A DNA stretch of 64,000 nt from Acidobacteriota bacterium (GCA_016184105.1 JACPDI010000022.1:62001-126000), one strand, 5' to 3'; positions 10,573-20,681 are shown, counted from the stretch's first letter. Notes: generated by a model not told the origin, from the sequence alone. Translations and numbers: made by a program.

Positions 10573-11892
10573 TCACCGTCCCACTGCCCACTCGAGCGTC
10601 CGCTCGCTCAGAAAAAGATCGACCGTGGCCGCGCGTTGTTGGAGCTCCGCGTCGAGCAGCGCGTTGGCCGCACGCAGGAGATCGCTCACGCCGGCCATGC
10701 CTGCCTCGTACCGTTCGCGGATGATGCGCTGGGCTTCGCGCGCCTGCTCGACCGCCGAGCGCCCGGTCTCCTCGCGCGCGCGCGCCGCGGTCAATCGCGC
10801 CACGGCTGACCGCACGTCCAGGCGAATGGCATCTTCGAGACGTTCCCGCTCCGCTTCGGCCCGGACCGCGCCGGCCTGGGCTGCCGCCAGCCGAGCGCGG
10901 TCACCAAACCCGTTGAAGAGATTCCAGCGGACCTCGAGGCCGGCCATCCACCACCGCTGCCGTCCGGTAAACCCCTCACCGTCGAACTCGAGACCGGCCT
11001 GCAGGCCGACGGTGGGAAGAAACGCGGCGCGTGCAATGTCGCGGGTGGCCGCGGCGGCGCGCACCTGCAGGCCGGCCTGCTTCACCTGTTCACGGTTGGC
11101 AAGGGCTTCGCGCTCGAGGTCCGCGATCGCTGCGGATGCGGGAGGGACGGTTGGCGACGCGAGTTCCTCGAGCGCGAATGTCGTGTCGAGCGGCGCCCCG
11201 ATCAAATCGTTCAGCGCGGCGCGGGCGACGCTCTCCTCGCCGGACGCCTGCGCGAGCCGCGCCTTCATCGCGGCGGCGTGCACCTGGAACACGAGCACGT
11301 CGGCATCGGTCGCCAGCCCCGCGTCGCGCCTCCGTTCGGCGCGAGCGCGGTCTTCGCCGGCCGCCGTCACCGCGGATTCGGCGGCGCGGCGGGCCGCTTC
11401 GGCGACCAGCATGCCGCCGTAGGCGCGTGCGGTCGCGAGCGCCAGGTCGCGGCGCAGCGAGGCGGTGGCCAGCGCCGCCGTCTCCTGCCCCGCTTTGGCG
11501 GCGCTCATGCGCGCAGGGCGCGCCGGATCAAGGAGGTTGTGCTGCGCGGTCACCGTGCCGCGCACGTTGCTGACCGCATCGGGGTGGTTCAGCGCGTCGA
11601 TGGCGAAGTTGCCGGGCCCGAAACGGGACTGCGCGAGCAGCGAGCCGAACACGAAGACCGGCTGGTCGCTGCGCTGCCAGCTTTCGACGTAATCGACGCG
11701 TGGGAACCAGCCCGCGCGGGCCTCGTCCACGGCCGCCCCTGCCGCGCGCTCCCCCGCCTGGGCTCCCCTGAGCGCCGGGTGCTGGTCGACGGTCCGAGCC
11801 ACCGCGTCCGCCAGGGTCAGGCGCTCCTGGCCCCGCACGTCGGCGCTGAACAGTGTCAGAATGATGAGAATGCCAACAGTCCGAAAACGCAT
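10573..11892 (-). CDS. TolC-family outer-membrane efflux channel
   Basis: A 439-residue OEP/TolC protein with a signal peptide ending near ADVRGQE, the LTLADAVARTVDQHPALRGAQ start typical of the family, and two repeats of long coiled-coil helices with Gln, Ala and Arg-rich heptads. It forms the outer-membrane duct of the tripartite pump encoded immediately downstream. It is the first gene of the minus-strand operon TolC-adaptor-pump-Usp-DUF2892-DUF302; only about 50 bases separate it from the divergent sigma factor gene, so both promoters must lie there. Confidence 0.9.
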   Translation of the reverse strand: MRFRTVGILIILTLFSADVRGQERLTLADAVARTVDQHPALRGAQAGERAAGAAVDEARAGWFPRVDYVESWQRSDQPVFVFGSLLAQSRFGPGNFAIDALNHPDAVSNVRGTVTAQHNLLDPARPARMSAAKAGQETAALATASLRRDLALATARAYGGMLVAEAARRAAESAVTAAGEDRARAERRRDAGLATDADVLVFQVHAAAMKARLAQASGEESVARAALNDLIGAPLDTTFALEELASPTVPPASAAIADLEREALANREQVKQAGLQVRAAAATRDIARAAFLPTVGLQAGLEFDGEGFTGRQRWWMAGLEVRWNLFNGFGDRARLAAAQAGAVRAEAERERLEDAIRLDVRSAVARLTAARAREETGRSAVEQAREAQRIIRERYEAGMAGVSDLLRAANALLDAELQQRAATVDLFLSERTLEWAVGR

Positions 11893-11943
11893 CCGGGGAG
11901 AAAGATGCGCCCTGGTGCCAAAAGGTGACAGGCTGAGCCGGCC

Positions 11944-12537
11944 GTGACGCTTTCAAGGAACCTGCATCTTGATCCAGCGACCGACGACGCGGCGCTGGTC
12001 GCGGCGGTGCGGAAGGGAGATCAGGCCGCCCTCGAGGCGCTGCTGGTGCGCGCGCAGGAGATCGCCTATCGCTTCAGCCGGGTGATCTGCGGCGCGGGCG
12101 CGGCCGACGCGGAGGACGCCATGCAGGACGCCCTCGTGAACGTGTACCGGCGCGCGAGCGAAATCAGGGAACCGAAAGCGTTCCGCGCGTGGCTGTATCG
12201 CACCGTCAAGAACGCGTGCCTGATCGGGCGCCGGCGGAAGGTGCACGAGCCTGGGCGGTTGTTGTCGCTCGACGAGTTGACGCCGGGCGGCGAGTTCCCG
12301 GTCCCCTCCGGCGATCGATCGCCCGAGCAGCTCGCGATGGACGGCCGGACGCGCCTGCGGCTGCGGCGCGCGCTGGCGTCGCTCCCGCCCTCGTTCCGCA
12401 CGATCGTGTTCCTGCGGGACATCGAAGGGCTATCGACCCGCGAAGTCGCGCAGGTCATGGACATCTCGGAAGATAACGTCAAGACGCGGCTGCATCGCGC
12501 GCGGCTGCAACTGAGGAAAGTGCTCGAGGATCGCTGA
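11944..12537 (+). CDS. RNA polymerase sigma factor, sigma-70/ECF family
   Basis: A 197-residue ECF-type sigma factor: region 2 (GAADAEDAMQDALVNVYRRA, RAWLYRTVKNACLIGRRRK) and region 4 (ALASLPPSFRTIVFLRDIEG, STREVAQVMDISEDNVKTRL). The start is GTG 11944, without an obvious ribosome site, so the exact N-terminus is tentative. It is divergent from the TolC efflux operon and followed directly by an anti-sigma candidate. Control of the adjacent efflux operon is a reasonable guess from position only. Confidence 0.85.
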   Translation: MTLSRNLHLDPATDDAALVAAVRKGDQAALEALLVRAQEIAYRFSRVICGAGAADAEDAMQDALVNVYRRASEIREPKAFRAWLYRTVKNACLIGRRRKVHEPGRLLSLDELTPGGEFPVPSGDRSPEQLAMDGRTRLRLRRALASLPPSFRTIVFLRDIEGLSTREVAQVMDISEDNVKTRLHRARLQLRKVLEDR

Positions 12538-12538
12538 C

Positions 12539-12805
12539 GTGGCGCCAGACCGACATGCCGAGGACGACTGCCGCGCCTTGCTCCTGCGAATGGCACGGGG
12601 GATCGAGGGAGATTTGTCTCCGGCGGAACGGCGGGCGCTCGCGAAGCACCTCGCCGGCTGCAGGCGGTGCGGCGAGTTCTCGAAGAGCCTTCAGCGAACC
12701 ATCGCGCTCTGCCGCGAGGCGGGCGCGCCGGCGATGAGCGCGCGGGCACGCGCGCGAGCGCGCGCGGCCGCGCGAGGGGTGATCAAGGTAAGAGGCAAAA
12801 GGTAA
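12539..12805 (+). CDS. Putative zinc-finger anti-sigma factor
   Basis: An 88-residue protein beginning one base after the sigma gene's stop, at a GTG. ALAKHLAGCRRCGEFSKSL contains HxxxCxxC, the zinc-binding anti-sigma motif. The C-terminus is an Arg/Ala-rich tail with no clear domain. The last codons and the stop lie in a 12-bp purine-rich direct repeat (AAGGTAAGAGGC at 12785 and AAGGTAAGAGGG at 12799), so the end of the protein may vary between strains. Confidence 0.7.
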   Translation: MAPDRHAEDDCRALLLRMARGIEGDLSPAERRALAKHLAGCRRCGEFSKSLQRTIALCREAGAPAMSARARARARAAARGVIKVRGKR

Positions 12806-12824
12806 GAGGGCACAGGCGAAACAC

Positions 12825-12863
12825 AAACGGCCTTCCGACGGCGACGCCATCGGAAGGCCGTTT
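12825..12863. terminator. Bidirectional hairpin terminator
   Basis: A perfect 14-bp stem (AAACGGCCTTCCGA, 12825-12838, with its complement at 12850-12863) and an 11-base loop, ending in TTT on one side and AAA on the other. It lies between the converging anti-sigma gene and the hydrolase gene, so it probably ends both transcripts. Confidence 0.8.
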
Positions 12864-12875
12864 CGGTGGGCTCGG

Positions 12876-15143
12876 TTACCGTTGGCTCGTCATCACCGGT
12901 TTCGCCGGGATCACGGGCAGCTGCAAGTACGACGCACGCTGCGGGCCCATGTGGATCGTGTTCGACGCGCCGTCATGGTACGACGTGTCGTACACGAACG
13001 GCGTTCCCCAGCCGCAGCCGCCGATCGGCTGCAGGTCGAGCCGGACGCGATGCCCGGCCCGGACGAGCGCGGTCGTCGGCTCGATCTCGACCTCCACCCG
13101 GACGATGTCGTTCTTCCCCTTCAGCGGCGCATAGTCGGCCTTCGAGTGGGTGTGGAACGGCAGAAACGGCGTCGATTTCTTCGGATCGAGCGCGCGGTGT
13201 GACACCTTGAGCCCGCCCTTGCCGACCGGATAGTCGCGCCGTTCCGGCGCGAGCGCGTACTGGACCTCCTTGCCGTTCTCGTCCAGCACGCGGACGGACG
13301 CAAACAGATCCATGTCCGGGGAGGTCGATGACACCCACGCCACCAGCTTCGCGTAGCCGGCCAGCGTGACGTCTTCGGTCATCGGCTCCGAGATGAACGA
13401 GATGCCGTGAGCCGAGCAGGCCACGGTCTGCCGGTCCACGTCGGCGGCATACGACTTCGATGCCGCCTGTTTCGGTTCGCTGCGCCCGAGCGTCAGGAAG
13501 TCGGTCCGGTTGGCGCCGGCAACCGACGCCGGGGTGCCGTGCAGGTAGAACTTCCGGTAGTCCGTGCGCGCGACGGGGAATTCATTCTCGTACTGCCAGA
13601 ACCAGCCGCGATCGCCGCTGCGGATCATCATCCGCACGGCCGGCTTCATCACGTCGGTGCTCTGCGGCTTCCCCTTGAGGAAGCGGTCATAGAACTTGAG
13701 GTGATGCTCCAGCGCGGGCGGCGTGTACATCCAGCCGGAGATGAAGTCGCCGGTGATGAAACTGAGCTGCTTCTCCTTGGACGCCGCGTCCATGTAGGTG
13801 ACCGTCGAGCCGCGGATGTGCTGGTGCCCGGTGTGCGAGAGCGGCACCTCGACGAGCATCGGCACCGTCACCTTGCTCATATCCGCGTCGATCTCTCCCG
13901 GCGGCTTCGGGTTGTTGTAGTACGTGCCCCACGCGGGCGGATCCGCGAACGGGTTGGCATTCTGGTGCGCGACCCTGTCGAAGGTCGGCTGGCCGAGGCA
14001 GCGATTCACCTTGACGCTCTTCTCCCACCACCCCTCGCGGCCGATGACGTTCGAGATTCCGCCGGTGAACAAGACCTGGCGGAAGCGCTCCGAGTCGCCG
14101 GCCGAGACGACCATCGCCTTCAGGCTGGGCGGCTGCAGCGAGGCGACGATCGGCTGGTTGATGCCGAAGTAGGAGGCGCCCCACGTGCCCACGTTGCCAT
14201 TCGCCCAGTCGCGCGAAGCGATCCACTCGATCGAATCGTAGAAGTCCTCCGCTTCCTGCGCGCTGTACGGGTTCATCAGGCCCGGCGTGTTGCAGACACC
14301 GCGGCCATCGATCCTGACCACGGCGTAGCCTCGCGGAACCCAGTACCTCGCGTCGGCGGTCTCGTGGTTCTCGTAGGGATGGCGCTCGGGGTTGCCCATG
14401 AAAAAGCGATCCTGCGCGATGGCTTTCTCCTGCACCTCCTGGTCGTTGCAGGTGCACCCGCGGTAGAACGCCTTGCCGTACGAGCCGATCCCCACGATCG
14501 CGGGATACTTGCCGGGCGCGATTGGACGGAAGACGTCGCCCAGCACGTACGCGCCGTCACGCGTCGGGATCTTGACGTCGGTGAACTTCTGGATCCCCCA
14601 GAGCGCGTAACGCAGATGGTTCCTCGCTTCGGCCGGCGTGCGCAGCCGCGTCCCGAGGGCGGTGATGATCGCCTTCACGCCCGGCTGCGCGGCGAATTCC
14701 TCTTCGCTGTTGCCGAACTCGATGTCGTGCTCGTACGTGCTCGCCAGTTCCCGCGCCTTGTCACTGATCGCGACGCCGTTCTCGACGTTACCGTCGGCGT
14801 CAAGGCTCTGAAGAAACCGCGCCGCGTTGGTGGCCTGCGGGAAGTGAATCTTCTCGACGTCTCCGTTGACGCCGAGAATCAGGTGGGCCACCGTCATCAG
14901 CTCCTTGCCGCCGGCAGCGGAGCCGAGCGGCAACTCTCCGACCGAAAAGGTGACGGTCTCGCCGGGACGGTACTTGTACTCGCCCTGCGCGTTGGTCGTC
15001 CCGGAAAGCGTCGGCGTTCGAAAATTCAATCCTTCGACGCCGAAGAAGACTCCGGTCTGTACGCCGTCCTGCGCGGTCACAGAACCCGCCGACAGCAGCA
15101 CTGCCGCAATGAGGGCTGCGCTTCGGTGTAACCATTGATGCAT
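12876..15143 (-). CDS. Secreted CocE/NonD-type acyl hydrolase (alpha/beta hydrolase, X-Pro peptidase-like)
   Basis: A 755-residue protein. A signal peptide (MHQWLHRSAALIAAVLLSAG) and a novel-looking region of about 180 residues precede the CocE-like core: IPTRDGAYVLGDVFRPIAPG, the GRGVCNTPG segment, GTWGASYFG with the nucleophile Ser, and a C-terminal jelly-roll (VRAGHRVRLDLQPIGGCGWG). Relatives hydrolyse esters, amides or X-Pro peptides; the substrate is unknown. ATG 15143 has GGAGGGG upstream. It appears monocistronic. Confidence 0.85.
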   Translation of the reverse strand: MHQWLHRSAALIAAVLLSAGSVTAQDGVQTGVFFGVEGLNFRTPTLSGTTNAQGEYKYRPGETVTFSVGELPLGSAAGGKELMTVAHLILGVNGDVEKIHFPQATNAARFLQSLDADGNVENGVAISDKARELASTYEHDIEFGNSEEEFAAQPGVKAIITALGTRLRTPAEARNHLRYALWGIQKFTDVKIPTRDGAYVLGDVFRPIAPGKYPAIVGIGSYGKAFYRGCTCNDQEVQEKAIAQDRFFMGNPERHPYENHETADARYWVPRGYAVVRIDGRGVCNTPGLMNPYSAQEAEDFYDSIEWIASRDWANGNVGTWGASYFGINQPIVASLQPPSLKAMVVSAGDSERFRQVLFTGGISNVIGREGWWEKSVKVNRCLGQPTFDRVAHQNANPFADPPAWGTYYNNPKPPGEIDADMSKVTVPMLVEVPLSHTGHQHIRGSTVTYMDAASKEKQLSFITGDFISGWMYTPPALEHHLKFYDRFLKGKPQSTDVMKPAVRMMIRSGDRGWFWQYENEFPVARTDYRKFYLHGTPASVAGANRTDFLTLGRSEPKQAASKSYAADVDRQTVACSAHGISFISEPMTEDVTLAGYAKLVAWVSSTSPDMDLFASVRVLDENGKEVQYALAPERRDYPVGKGGLKVSHRALDPKKSTPFLPFHTHSKADYAPLKGKNDIVRVEVEIEPTTALVRAGHRVRLDLQPIGGCGWGTPFVYDTSYHDGASNTIHMGPQRASYLQLPVIPAKPVMTSQR

Positions 15144-15269
15144 GGAAGACCCCTCCGACTTGGGTGGTCGGATTATCGCTTGGCCGCCGGACGTGTCAAG
15201 CACGCCACACGCGAATTGACGTACGGTGACACGCCGGAGACAAACTGGATACAGTTGCTGCGGCCCCCG

Positions 15270-18200
15270 TCACGCGCCGCCGGCCCGCGCAAGCAGGCGC
15301 GCGGCTCGCGCGTGGTGTCCCTGCCGCGACAAGGCTTCGGCCAGACCGCGCAGTGCGCCGGTGGAGTGCTGGTCAATCGCGAGCGCCTCGGCAAAGTACC
15401 CGGCGGCCGCCGCCGGATTCGATGCGCCCAGCTCGAACACGCCGAGATTGACGTACGCAGCCGGGTCGCGCGGGTTGCTCGCGATTGACGCCTCGAAAGC
15501 CCGGCGCGCGTCATCGGAGCGCCCGATGCTCGCGTAGGACGCCCCGAGCAGGTTGTGCACCCGCGCGTCGCGCGGCGTGAGACCAACCAGCCGCGCGGCG
15601 ACCGCAGCCGCGCTGGCGTGTTGCCCGGTGAGGAACAGCAGCGTCCCCCGCGCGTACAGTGTCGCGGGCGCGTCCGGCCAGCGCGCGTCCATTCGCCCGA
15701 CGACCGACGCAAGCCTTGGCGTGTCGCCCGCATCGGCCGCGAGCGAGGCGAGCTGCTCGTGCACGCCGGGGTCCTCCGGCGCGAGCCGCAATGCCTCATC
15801 CGCGGCAGCCAACGCCTCGTTCATCAGGCCCTGCCCGGCCAGGATCCTCGAGAAGTGACGCCGAGCGGCCAGGTTCGTCGGACGGCGCCCGGCGAGTTCT
15901 GCGAGAAGCGCCGTCGCGGCGGGGATACGGTCGCAGCCCGCGGCGGCGCGAGGCAGCGCTTCGAGCGCCTGCTCGTCCGACGGGTCTTCGCGAAGCGCGC
16001 GAGCCAGGTCGTCGTAGGCCGCGGCGTGGGCCGCCGCGCCGAGCTGCATCAGCCCCCGGTTCCGGTAGTGCGCCGCGGTGGCGGCCGCGTACGCCTCTGC
16101 CACCGCCCGAGGCCGCGCGCCGTCGGCGGCGAGCCGCCGCAGCCTGGAAGTGTTGTCGTCGGTGCTCCGGCCGTAGATCCCCATCGGCGCGGAGAACTCC
16201 AGTCCCGTACGGTCGTCGGTCTGCGCTGGTGCGTCGCCGGCGTATCGCGCCATGAACGCGCCGCCGCCCAGGTACAGAGAGAGCACGCTGAACGGCTCAC
16301 GCGCGTCCACCGTCCCGAGATCGGCCGCGACGGCAGCGCGGCGCCACGAGGCGGCGACGGCCTCGAGCCGTGGTTCACGATCGCCCGCACCCCCCACGAG
16401 CAGCAAATCCCCCTGCCCCACCAGCCACACGGTGCCCTCGGGGAACACGGATCGGAACGTGGCGACAATCGACCGCAGGTCGGCATCGCCGATGTCGTAG
16501 GTGTGCGCCCACTGGCAGAACAGGCCATCGGCGGCGAGCCGCGCGCGCGCCGCGCCGAAGAATTCCCGCGTGAACAACGCGGACACGCCCGCCATCCAGG
16601 GGTTCGACGGCTCCGAGATGATCACGTCGTACCGGCGCGAGGAGAGGAGGAAGTGCGAGCGCCCATCGCCAATCAGCAGGTTCGTGCGCCGATCATCGAG
16701 CGCGTGGCGGCTCTCGGCGGCAAAGAACCGCGACGCCTCCACCACCTGCGGCGAGATCTCGATCATGTCCACGCGTTGCACGGGGTGGGCCAGCGCGGCT
16801 CCCAGGGTCACGCCGCTGCCGAGCCCGATGATCGCCACCTCACGGGCGTCAGGGTGCAGCAGCAGGGGCAGATGGCCCAGCAGCTTTTGCGTCAGCATGT
16901 CGCTGCCATTCGACGCGTCCACCTTGCCGTCGATCGCGAGCATCAGCGTCCCCGCCGCTCGCCGGACCGACACCGTGCCGCCGGAGCCCTCGTCGTAGTA
17001 GAGCATCGTGCCGACGCCGAGGCTTGCCCGCAGATCCAGGTCGGCCAGGTACGGCGCGTACTTGTACGCGCCGCTCGACAGCATCTCGCGGTCCCATGAC
17101 GGCGACGCCGCACAGGCGGCGAGCGCCAGAACGGACGCGAGGATGGCCGCGAGGCGGCCATGCCCGGTCGCACCGCCGGCGATCACGATGAGCGCGCCGG
17201 CGATCGCTGCGGCGGCGCTCGCGGCGAGCACCACGTTCTGGAGGCCGAGCGAAGGAACGAGCAGGAATCCTCCCGCCAGCGCGCCGGCGATCGCGCCGAT
17301 CGTGTTCGCCACATAGACGGCGGACACGCCGCGGGAGAGCGTCGCGTCTGTCCCGCCTCCGACCGCGACCGCAATCGGGAACGCGGCGCCGAGCGGTACG
17401 GTCATCGGCAGCAGCATGATGACGACGGCGGCCGACTGCAGAACCATGATGCTGGTGAACGTCGCGTCGGGCCGCGCCACCATCCAGGCGACCGCATACG
17501 GCAGTCGATTGACGAGATACGCCAGCGACAGCGCACCGATGGCACCGGCGACGAGCGTGAGTCCCAGCAGCAGCACGGGCCTGGCGCGCCTCTTCAGCGC
17601 CACGCTCGCGCTGCCGGAGCCCATCGCCAGGCCGATGATGAACGCGGCCAGCATGGCGCTGAAGGCGAACGTCGTTGGCCCGAGGGTCGCCGCGAGAATC
17701 CGTGTCCAGGCGACTTGAAACACCATGGCGACGGCACCTGACGCGAACACGGCCGCCGCTGCCACACGTGGTCGCGCCGTTTCGAGGGCCACCGCGGGGG
17801 CCGCGCGCCGCCGATCGCGCCGCGGCGTGAGCGGCAACCGTGGAACTGGTTCCGCATGCGCGTCCTTCCGCGACGCCAGCCAGATGGACATGCCGCCCGC
17901 CAGAAGGTTCATCGCAACCGCAATCAGCGTCGTCCCGTGCAGCCCGAGCGAGGGGATCAGCAGGAAGCCGGCGGCGAACGCGCCGACCGCCGCGCCCAGC
18001 GTGTTGCCCGCATACAGGAGGCCCACCTGGTGCCCCGGCGGCGTCGAGCCACGAACGAACCAGCGGACCGCGATCGGCAGGGTGGCGCCCATGGCGACCG
18101 CGGGAATCGCGACGAGCACGAGCGCCGTTCCCAACCGCACGAGCGGGAAGAGCAATCCGCTGTGGCCGTCGGCGTACGCCCATGCCAGCAAGGGGCGAAG

Positions 18201-18485
18201 CGACGCGAGGGCGATCGGCAGCACCAGGGCCGTGGCCGCGATGGCTGCCTCCAGGGCCGCGTAGGCCACCAGCGCCCGGACGCGTGAAAGCCGTGGCGCA
18301 TAGACGCCACCCAGCGCCGCGCCGATCGCGAGCCCCCCCATGAACGCGCCGAGCACCGTGCTCACCGCGGCGACCGTATGGCCCATATGAAGGCCGAGCA
18401 GCCGGGACCACACGACCTCGTACACGAGAGCCGCGAAGCCTGACAGGAGGTAGACCCCGAGAAAGAGTGCGCGCGCCCCCTGCAT
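15270..18485 (-). CDS. Spermidine-synthase-like fusion: membrane domain, SpeE-like domain, TPR repeats
   Basis: A 1071-residue protein in three parts. The N-terminal half is a long membrane domain with two related blocks (LLSGFAALVYEVVWSRLLGL and AVAMVFQVAWTRILAATLG). The middle is a spermidine-synthase/methyltransferase Rossmann domain (AIIGLGSGVTLGAALA, VDMIEISPQVVEASRFF, DVIISEPSNPWMAGV). The C-terminus is TPR repeats (about residues 830-1065). No polyamine-specific residues can be asserted and such fusions are common in Acidobacteria-type genomes without known function. GTG 18512, overlapping the upstream stop, is an alternative start. Confidence 0.8.
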   Translation of the reverse strand: MQGARALFLGVYLLSGFAALVYEVVWSRLLGLHMGHTVAAVSTVLGAFMGGLAIGAALGGVYAPRLSRVRALVAYAALEAAIAATALVLPIALASLRPLLAWAYADGHSGLLFPLVRLGTALVLVAIPAVAMGATLPIAVRWFVRGSTPPGHQVGLLYAGNTLGAAVGAFAAGFLLIPSLGLHGTTLIAVAMNLLAGGMSIWLASRKDAHAEPVPRLPLTPRRDRRRAAPAVALETARPRVAAAAVFASGAVAMVFQVAWTRILAATLGPTTFAFSAMLAAFIIGLAMGSGSASVALKRRARPVLLLGLTLVAGAIGALSLAYLVNRLPYAVAWMVARPDATFTSIMVLQSAAVVIMLLPMTVPLGAAFPIAVAVGGGTDATLSRGVSAVYVANTIGAIAGALAGGFLLVPSLGLQNVVLAASAAAAIAGALIVIAGGATGHGRLAAILASVLALAACAASPSWDREMLSSGAYKYAPYLADLDLRASLGVGTMLYYDEGSGGTVSVRRAAGTLMLAIDGKVDASNGSDMLTQKLLGHLPLLLHPDAREVAIIGLGSGVTLGAALAHPVQRVDMIEISPQVVEASRFFAAESRHALDDRRTNLLIGDGRSHFLLSSRRYDVIISEPSNPWMAGVSALFTREFFGAARARLAADGLFCQWAHTYDIGDADLRSIVATFRSVFPEGTVWLVGQGDLLLVGGAGDREPRLEAVAASWRRAAVAADLGTVDAREPFSVLSLYLGGGAFMARYAGDAPAQTDDRTGLEFSAPMGIYGRSTDDNTSRLRRLAADGARPRAVAEAYAAATAAHYRNRGLMQLGAAAHAAAYDDLARALREDPSDEQALEALPRAAAGCDRIPAATALLAELAGRRPTNLAARRHFSRILAGQGLMNEALAAADEALRLAPEDPGVHEQLASLAADAGDTPRLASVVGRMDARWPDAPATLYARGTLLFLTGQHASAAAVAARLVGLTPRDARVHNLLGASYASIGRSDDARRAFEASIASNPRDPAAYVNLGVFELGASNPAAAAGYFAEALAIDQHSTGALRGLAEALSRQGHHARAARLLARAGGA

Positions 18486-18508
18486 GGGTCTCGAGATCTG
18501 TTCTGATG

Positions 18509-20674
18509 TCACAGGCGCAGCAGGTACGTCAGCTTCACAACAAAGCTGCGGTCCATGACCAACGGGGCGGCGGTGCCGATCAGGCGGTTCTCGTTGTACA
18601 CGACGTACAGATCGCTGCCGGGTTTGTAGATGTAGTGCAGACGCAGGTTGACGCCGCCGAGTTCGGCCTCGCTGTTCCACTGCAGAAATCCCGCGGTGAA
18701 CAGCCGCGTCGTCACGGCATAGTCGATGCGGGTGCCGACCAGGTGGCTTCGGAAGCCGCCAGACGGGAGACGCACGTCATTCACCTCGTAGTTGAGCGAG
18801 TACGCGAGGTGACTGGTGGGCTTCATGATCGTGTTCATCATCACGCTGCGGCGGCTTCCAGCGTAGAACGACCCGAACGAGTAGTCCACGAAGCCCGCGA
18901 GCCTGCGGCTCGGCCCGGAGGTCAGCCGGATCGCGGCATCCGTGAAGCGGTAGCCTCCCAGGGGGATCGTCACGTCCCGATAAATCGTGAAGGGCGCATC
19001 GAGCCGCTCGAGGTTTCGCGAGATCGTCACGCTCAGCGCGTCCGAACGGCTCGATTCCACCGAGGACCCGAACGCCGCGCTCCTGGACTGCAGGCCGCGA
19101 TCCGCACCGGTCGTATAGTCGATGTCTGCCGTGAAGAACACCTGGCGGATCCGCCTCCGGTTCACGCGCGGGCTATACCGGAACCCGCCGTAGTTCGCGC
19201 GGATGTCGCGACGGCGGACGAACCCGACGGCGGGGTTGAAATTCGGGCCGACGTTCAGGTGATCGACTTCCAGCCCCCATGTATCCCCTTCGTAGGCGAA
19301 CTGCGCGCGCCCCGACATGTCGCCAGTCGACACTCCCGGCGCCTGGCTCCTCGCGAGAAATCCGCTCGCGCGAACGCTGCGGCCGAAGGAGACGTTCGCG
19401 TCCGCGCCGAACGCCCGGTGCGCGTCGGCATCCGGCGAATCGCGCGCCGTGAACATCGCGCCGACGTTGGATCGCTGGAGAATGTCGCGCTTCACCCGGG
19501 CGACGGTGAAGTTCGTGGTGGGGACCGATCCGTTCTCGCCCGTCGTGATGTTCAACAGGCCGACGCTGTACGGCCCGGCCCTGCCGGTGAGACGCGCGCC
19601 GCCGTGCAAGGGGACCGCCCTGTTCCGATCGAGACCGATCCGCCGGCTGAAGAACAGCAGCGTCGTATTCGGATTACGCGTCGCCACCCCCCTCGGCACG
19701 CCGAACGTGTAAATGTCGCGCCCCTCGAGGAAGAAATCGCGCTTTTCGGGAAAGAACAGGTTGAAGCGCGTCAGATTGAGCTGCTGGGTGTCGGCTTCCA
19801 CCTGGGCGAAATCCGTGTTGTACGTCAGATCCAGGTTGAGCCCCTGCGTCACGCCGTACTTGACGTCGAGGCCCCGATCGAAGAACCGGTCGGCATCGGG
19901 GCGGCCGCCGGCCGGGTCCTGGCTCGAGCCGACGACGCCAAACGGTTTCAATTCGAGGTGCCGGCTCCGCGCCAGGTCCGTGAGGCCCGTGAGATCCGCT
20001 GCCGCAGACAGCCGGCCGATCGCCTGAACGCCAAGCTCGCGCGGCAGCCTCGTGAGGAATGTGTGCTCTCCCTTCCGAAGGACGCTGCGGCGGACGTTGA
20101 CGCCCCACACCGGCGCCAGGCCGAGGTCGTAGCGGAGGCTCGCCAGCGGCACCACCATCTCGACGGTCCAGCCCTGTTCATCGACGGTGGTCCGGGCGTC
20201 CCAGACGGTGCTCCAGTCCCAGTTGAATTGCCGCTCATCGGTCACGAACAGGTCGTGCATCGAGCCTTTCGGCGTGACGATGAACATCGGACCGTTGCGA
20301 AAGTCGCGGAAGGTGTCGAACACGATCGCGAACGAGTCATCTTTCGTGCTGATGGACGCCACGTCGCGCTTCATCTCGTTCGCGATGATCCGGTCCGGCT
20401 CGCTGTCGTAGCACCGGGCGCCGATGTAGAGGTGCTCCTCGTCGTACAGGATGCGGACCTCCGTCCGCTCGGTGGCGGGCGCCCCCTCGTTCGGGAGCTG
20501 CTGGATGAATCCGCTGAGGACCGGCGCACGGTCCCACGCCGGGTCATCGAGCACGCCGTCGATTCGCGGGGGCACCTCGACGCGCGTGGCCGCGATTTGT
20601 GGCCGCGGGGGAGGGGACTGAGCGGCCGTCGACAGCGGCAGCCCGGCGAGGAGCAGCGTCAGCACCAGGCGCAC
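18509..20674 (-). CDS. DUF5916 outer-membrane protein with CBM9-like N-terminal domain
   Basis: A 721-residue protein: signal peptide, a CBM9-like beta-sandwich (PPRIDGVLDDPAWDRAPVLS, VRILYDEEHLYIGARCYD) and a long C-terminal region of alternating amphipathic strands typical of DUF5916 outer-membrane barrels (GLNLDLTYNTDFAQVEADTQ). The family is abundant in Bacteroidetes and Acidobacteria; its function is unsettled. It starts seven bases after the response regulator stop, so it is in the same operon as the two-component system. Confidence 0.85.
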   Translation of the reverse strand: MRLVLTLLLAGLPLSTAAQSPPPRPQIAATRVEVPPRIDGVLDDPAWDRAPVLSGFIQQLPNEGAPATERTEVRILYDEEHLYIGARCYDSEPDRIIANEMKRDVASISTKDDSFAIVFDTFRDFRNGPMFIVTPKGSMHDLFVTDERQFNWDWSTVWDARTTVDEQGWTVEMVVPLASLRYDLGLAPVWGVNVRRSVLRKGEHTFLTRLPRELGVQAIGRLSAAADLTGLTDLARSRHLELKPFGVVGSSQDPAGGRPDADRFFDRGLDVKYGVTQGLNLDLTYNTDFAQVEADTQQLNLTRFNLFFPEKRDFFLEGRDIYTFGVPRGVATRNPNTTLLFFSRRIGLDRNRAVPLHGGARLTGRAGPYSVGLLNITTGENGSVPTTNFTVARVKRDILQRSNVGAMFTARDSPDADAHRAFGADANVSFGRSVRASGFLARSQAPGVSTGDMSGRAQFAYEGDTWGLEVDHLNVGPNFNPAVGFVRRRDIRANYGGFRYSPRVNRRRIRQVFFTADIDYTTGADRGLQSRSAAFGSSVESSRSDALSVTISRNLERLDAPFTIYRDVTIPLGGYRFTDAAIRLTSGPSRRLAGFVDYSFGSFYAGSRRSVMMNTIMKPTSHLAYSLNYEVNDVRLPSGGFRSHLVGTRIDYAVTTRLFTAGFLQWNSEAELGGVNLRLHYIYKPGSDLYVVYNENRLIGTAAPLVMDRSFVVKLTYLLRL

Positions 20675-20681
20675 GGACAGC

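Noticed and set aside
13407-15131. A long plus-strand frame opposite the CocE hydrolase
   Set aside because: The same reason: antisense to a good gene, with Arg-rich low-information sequence.
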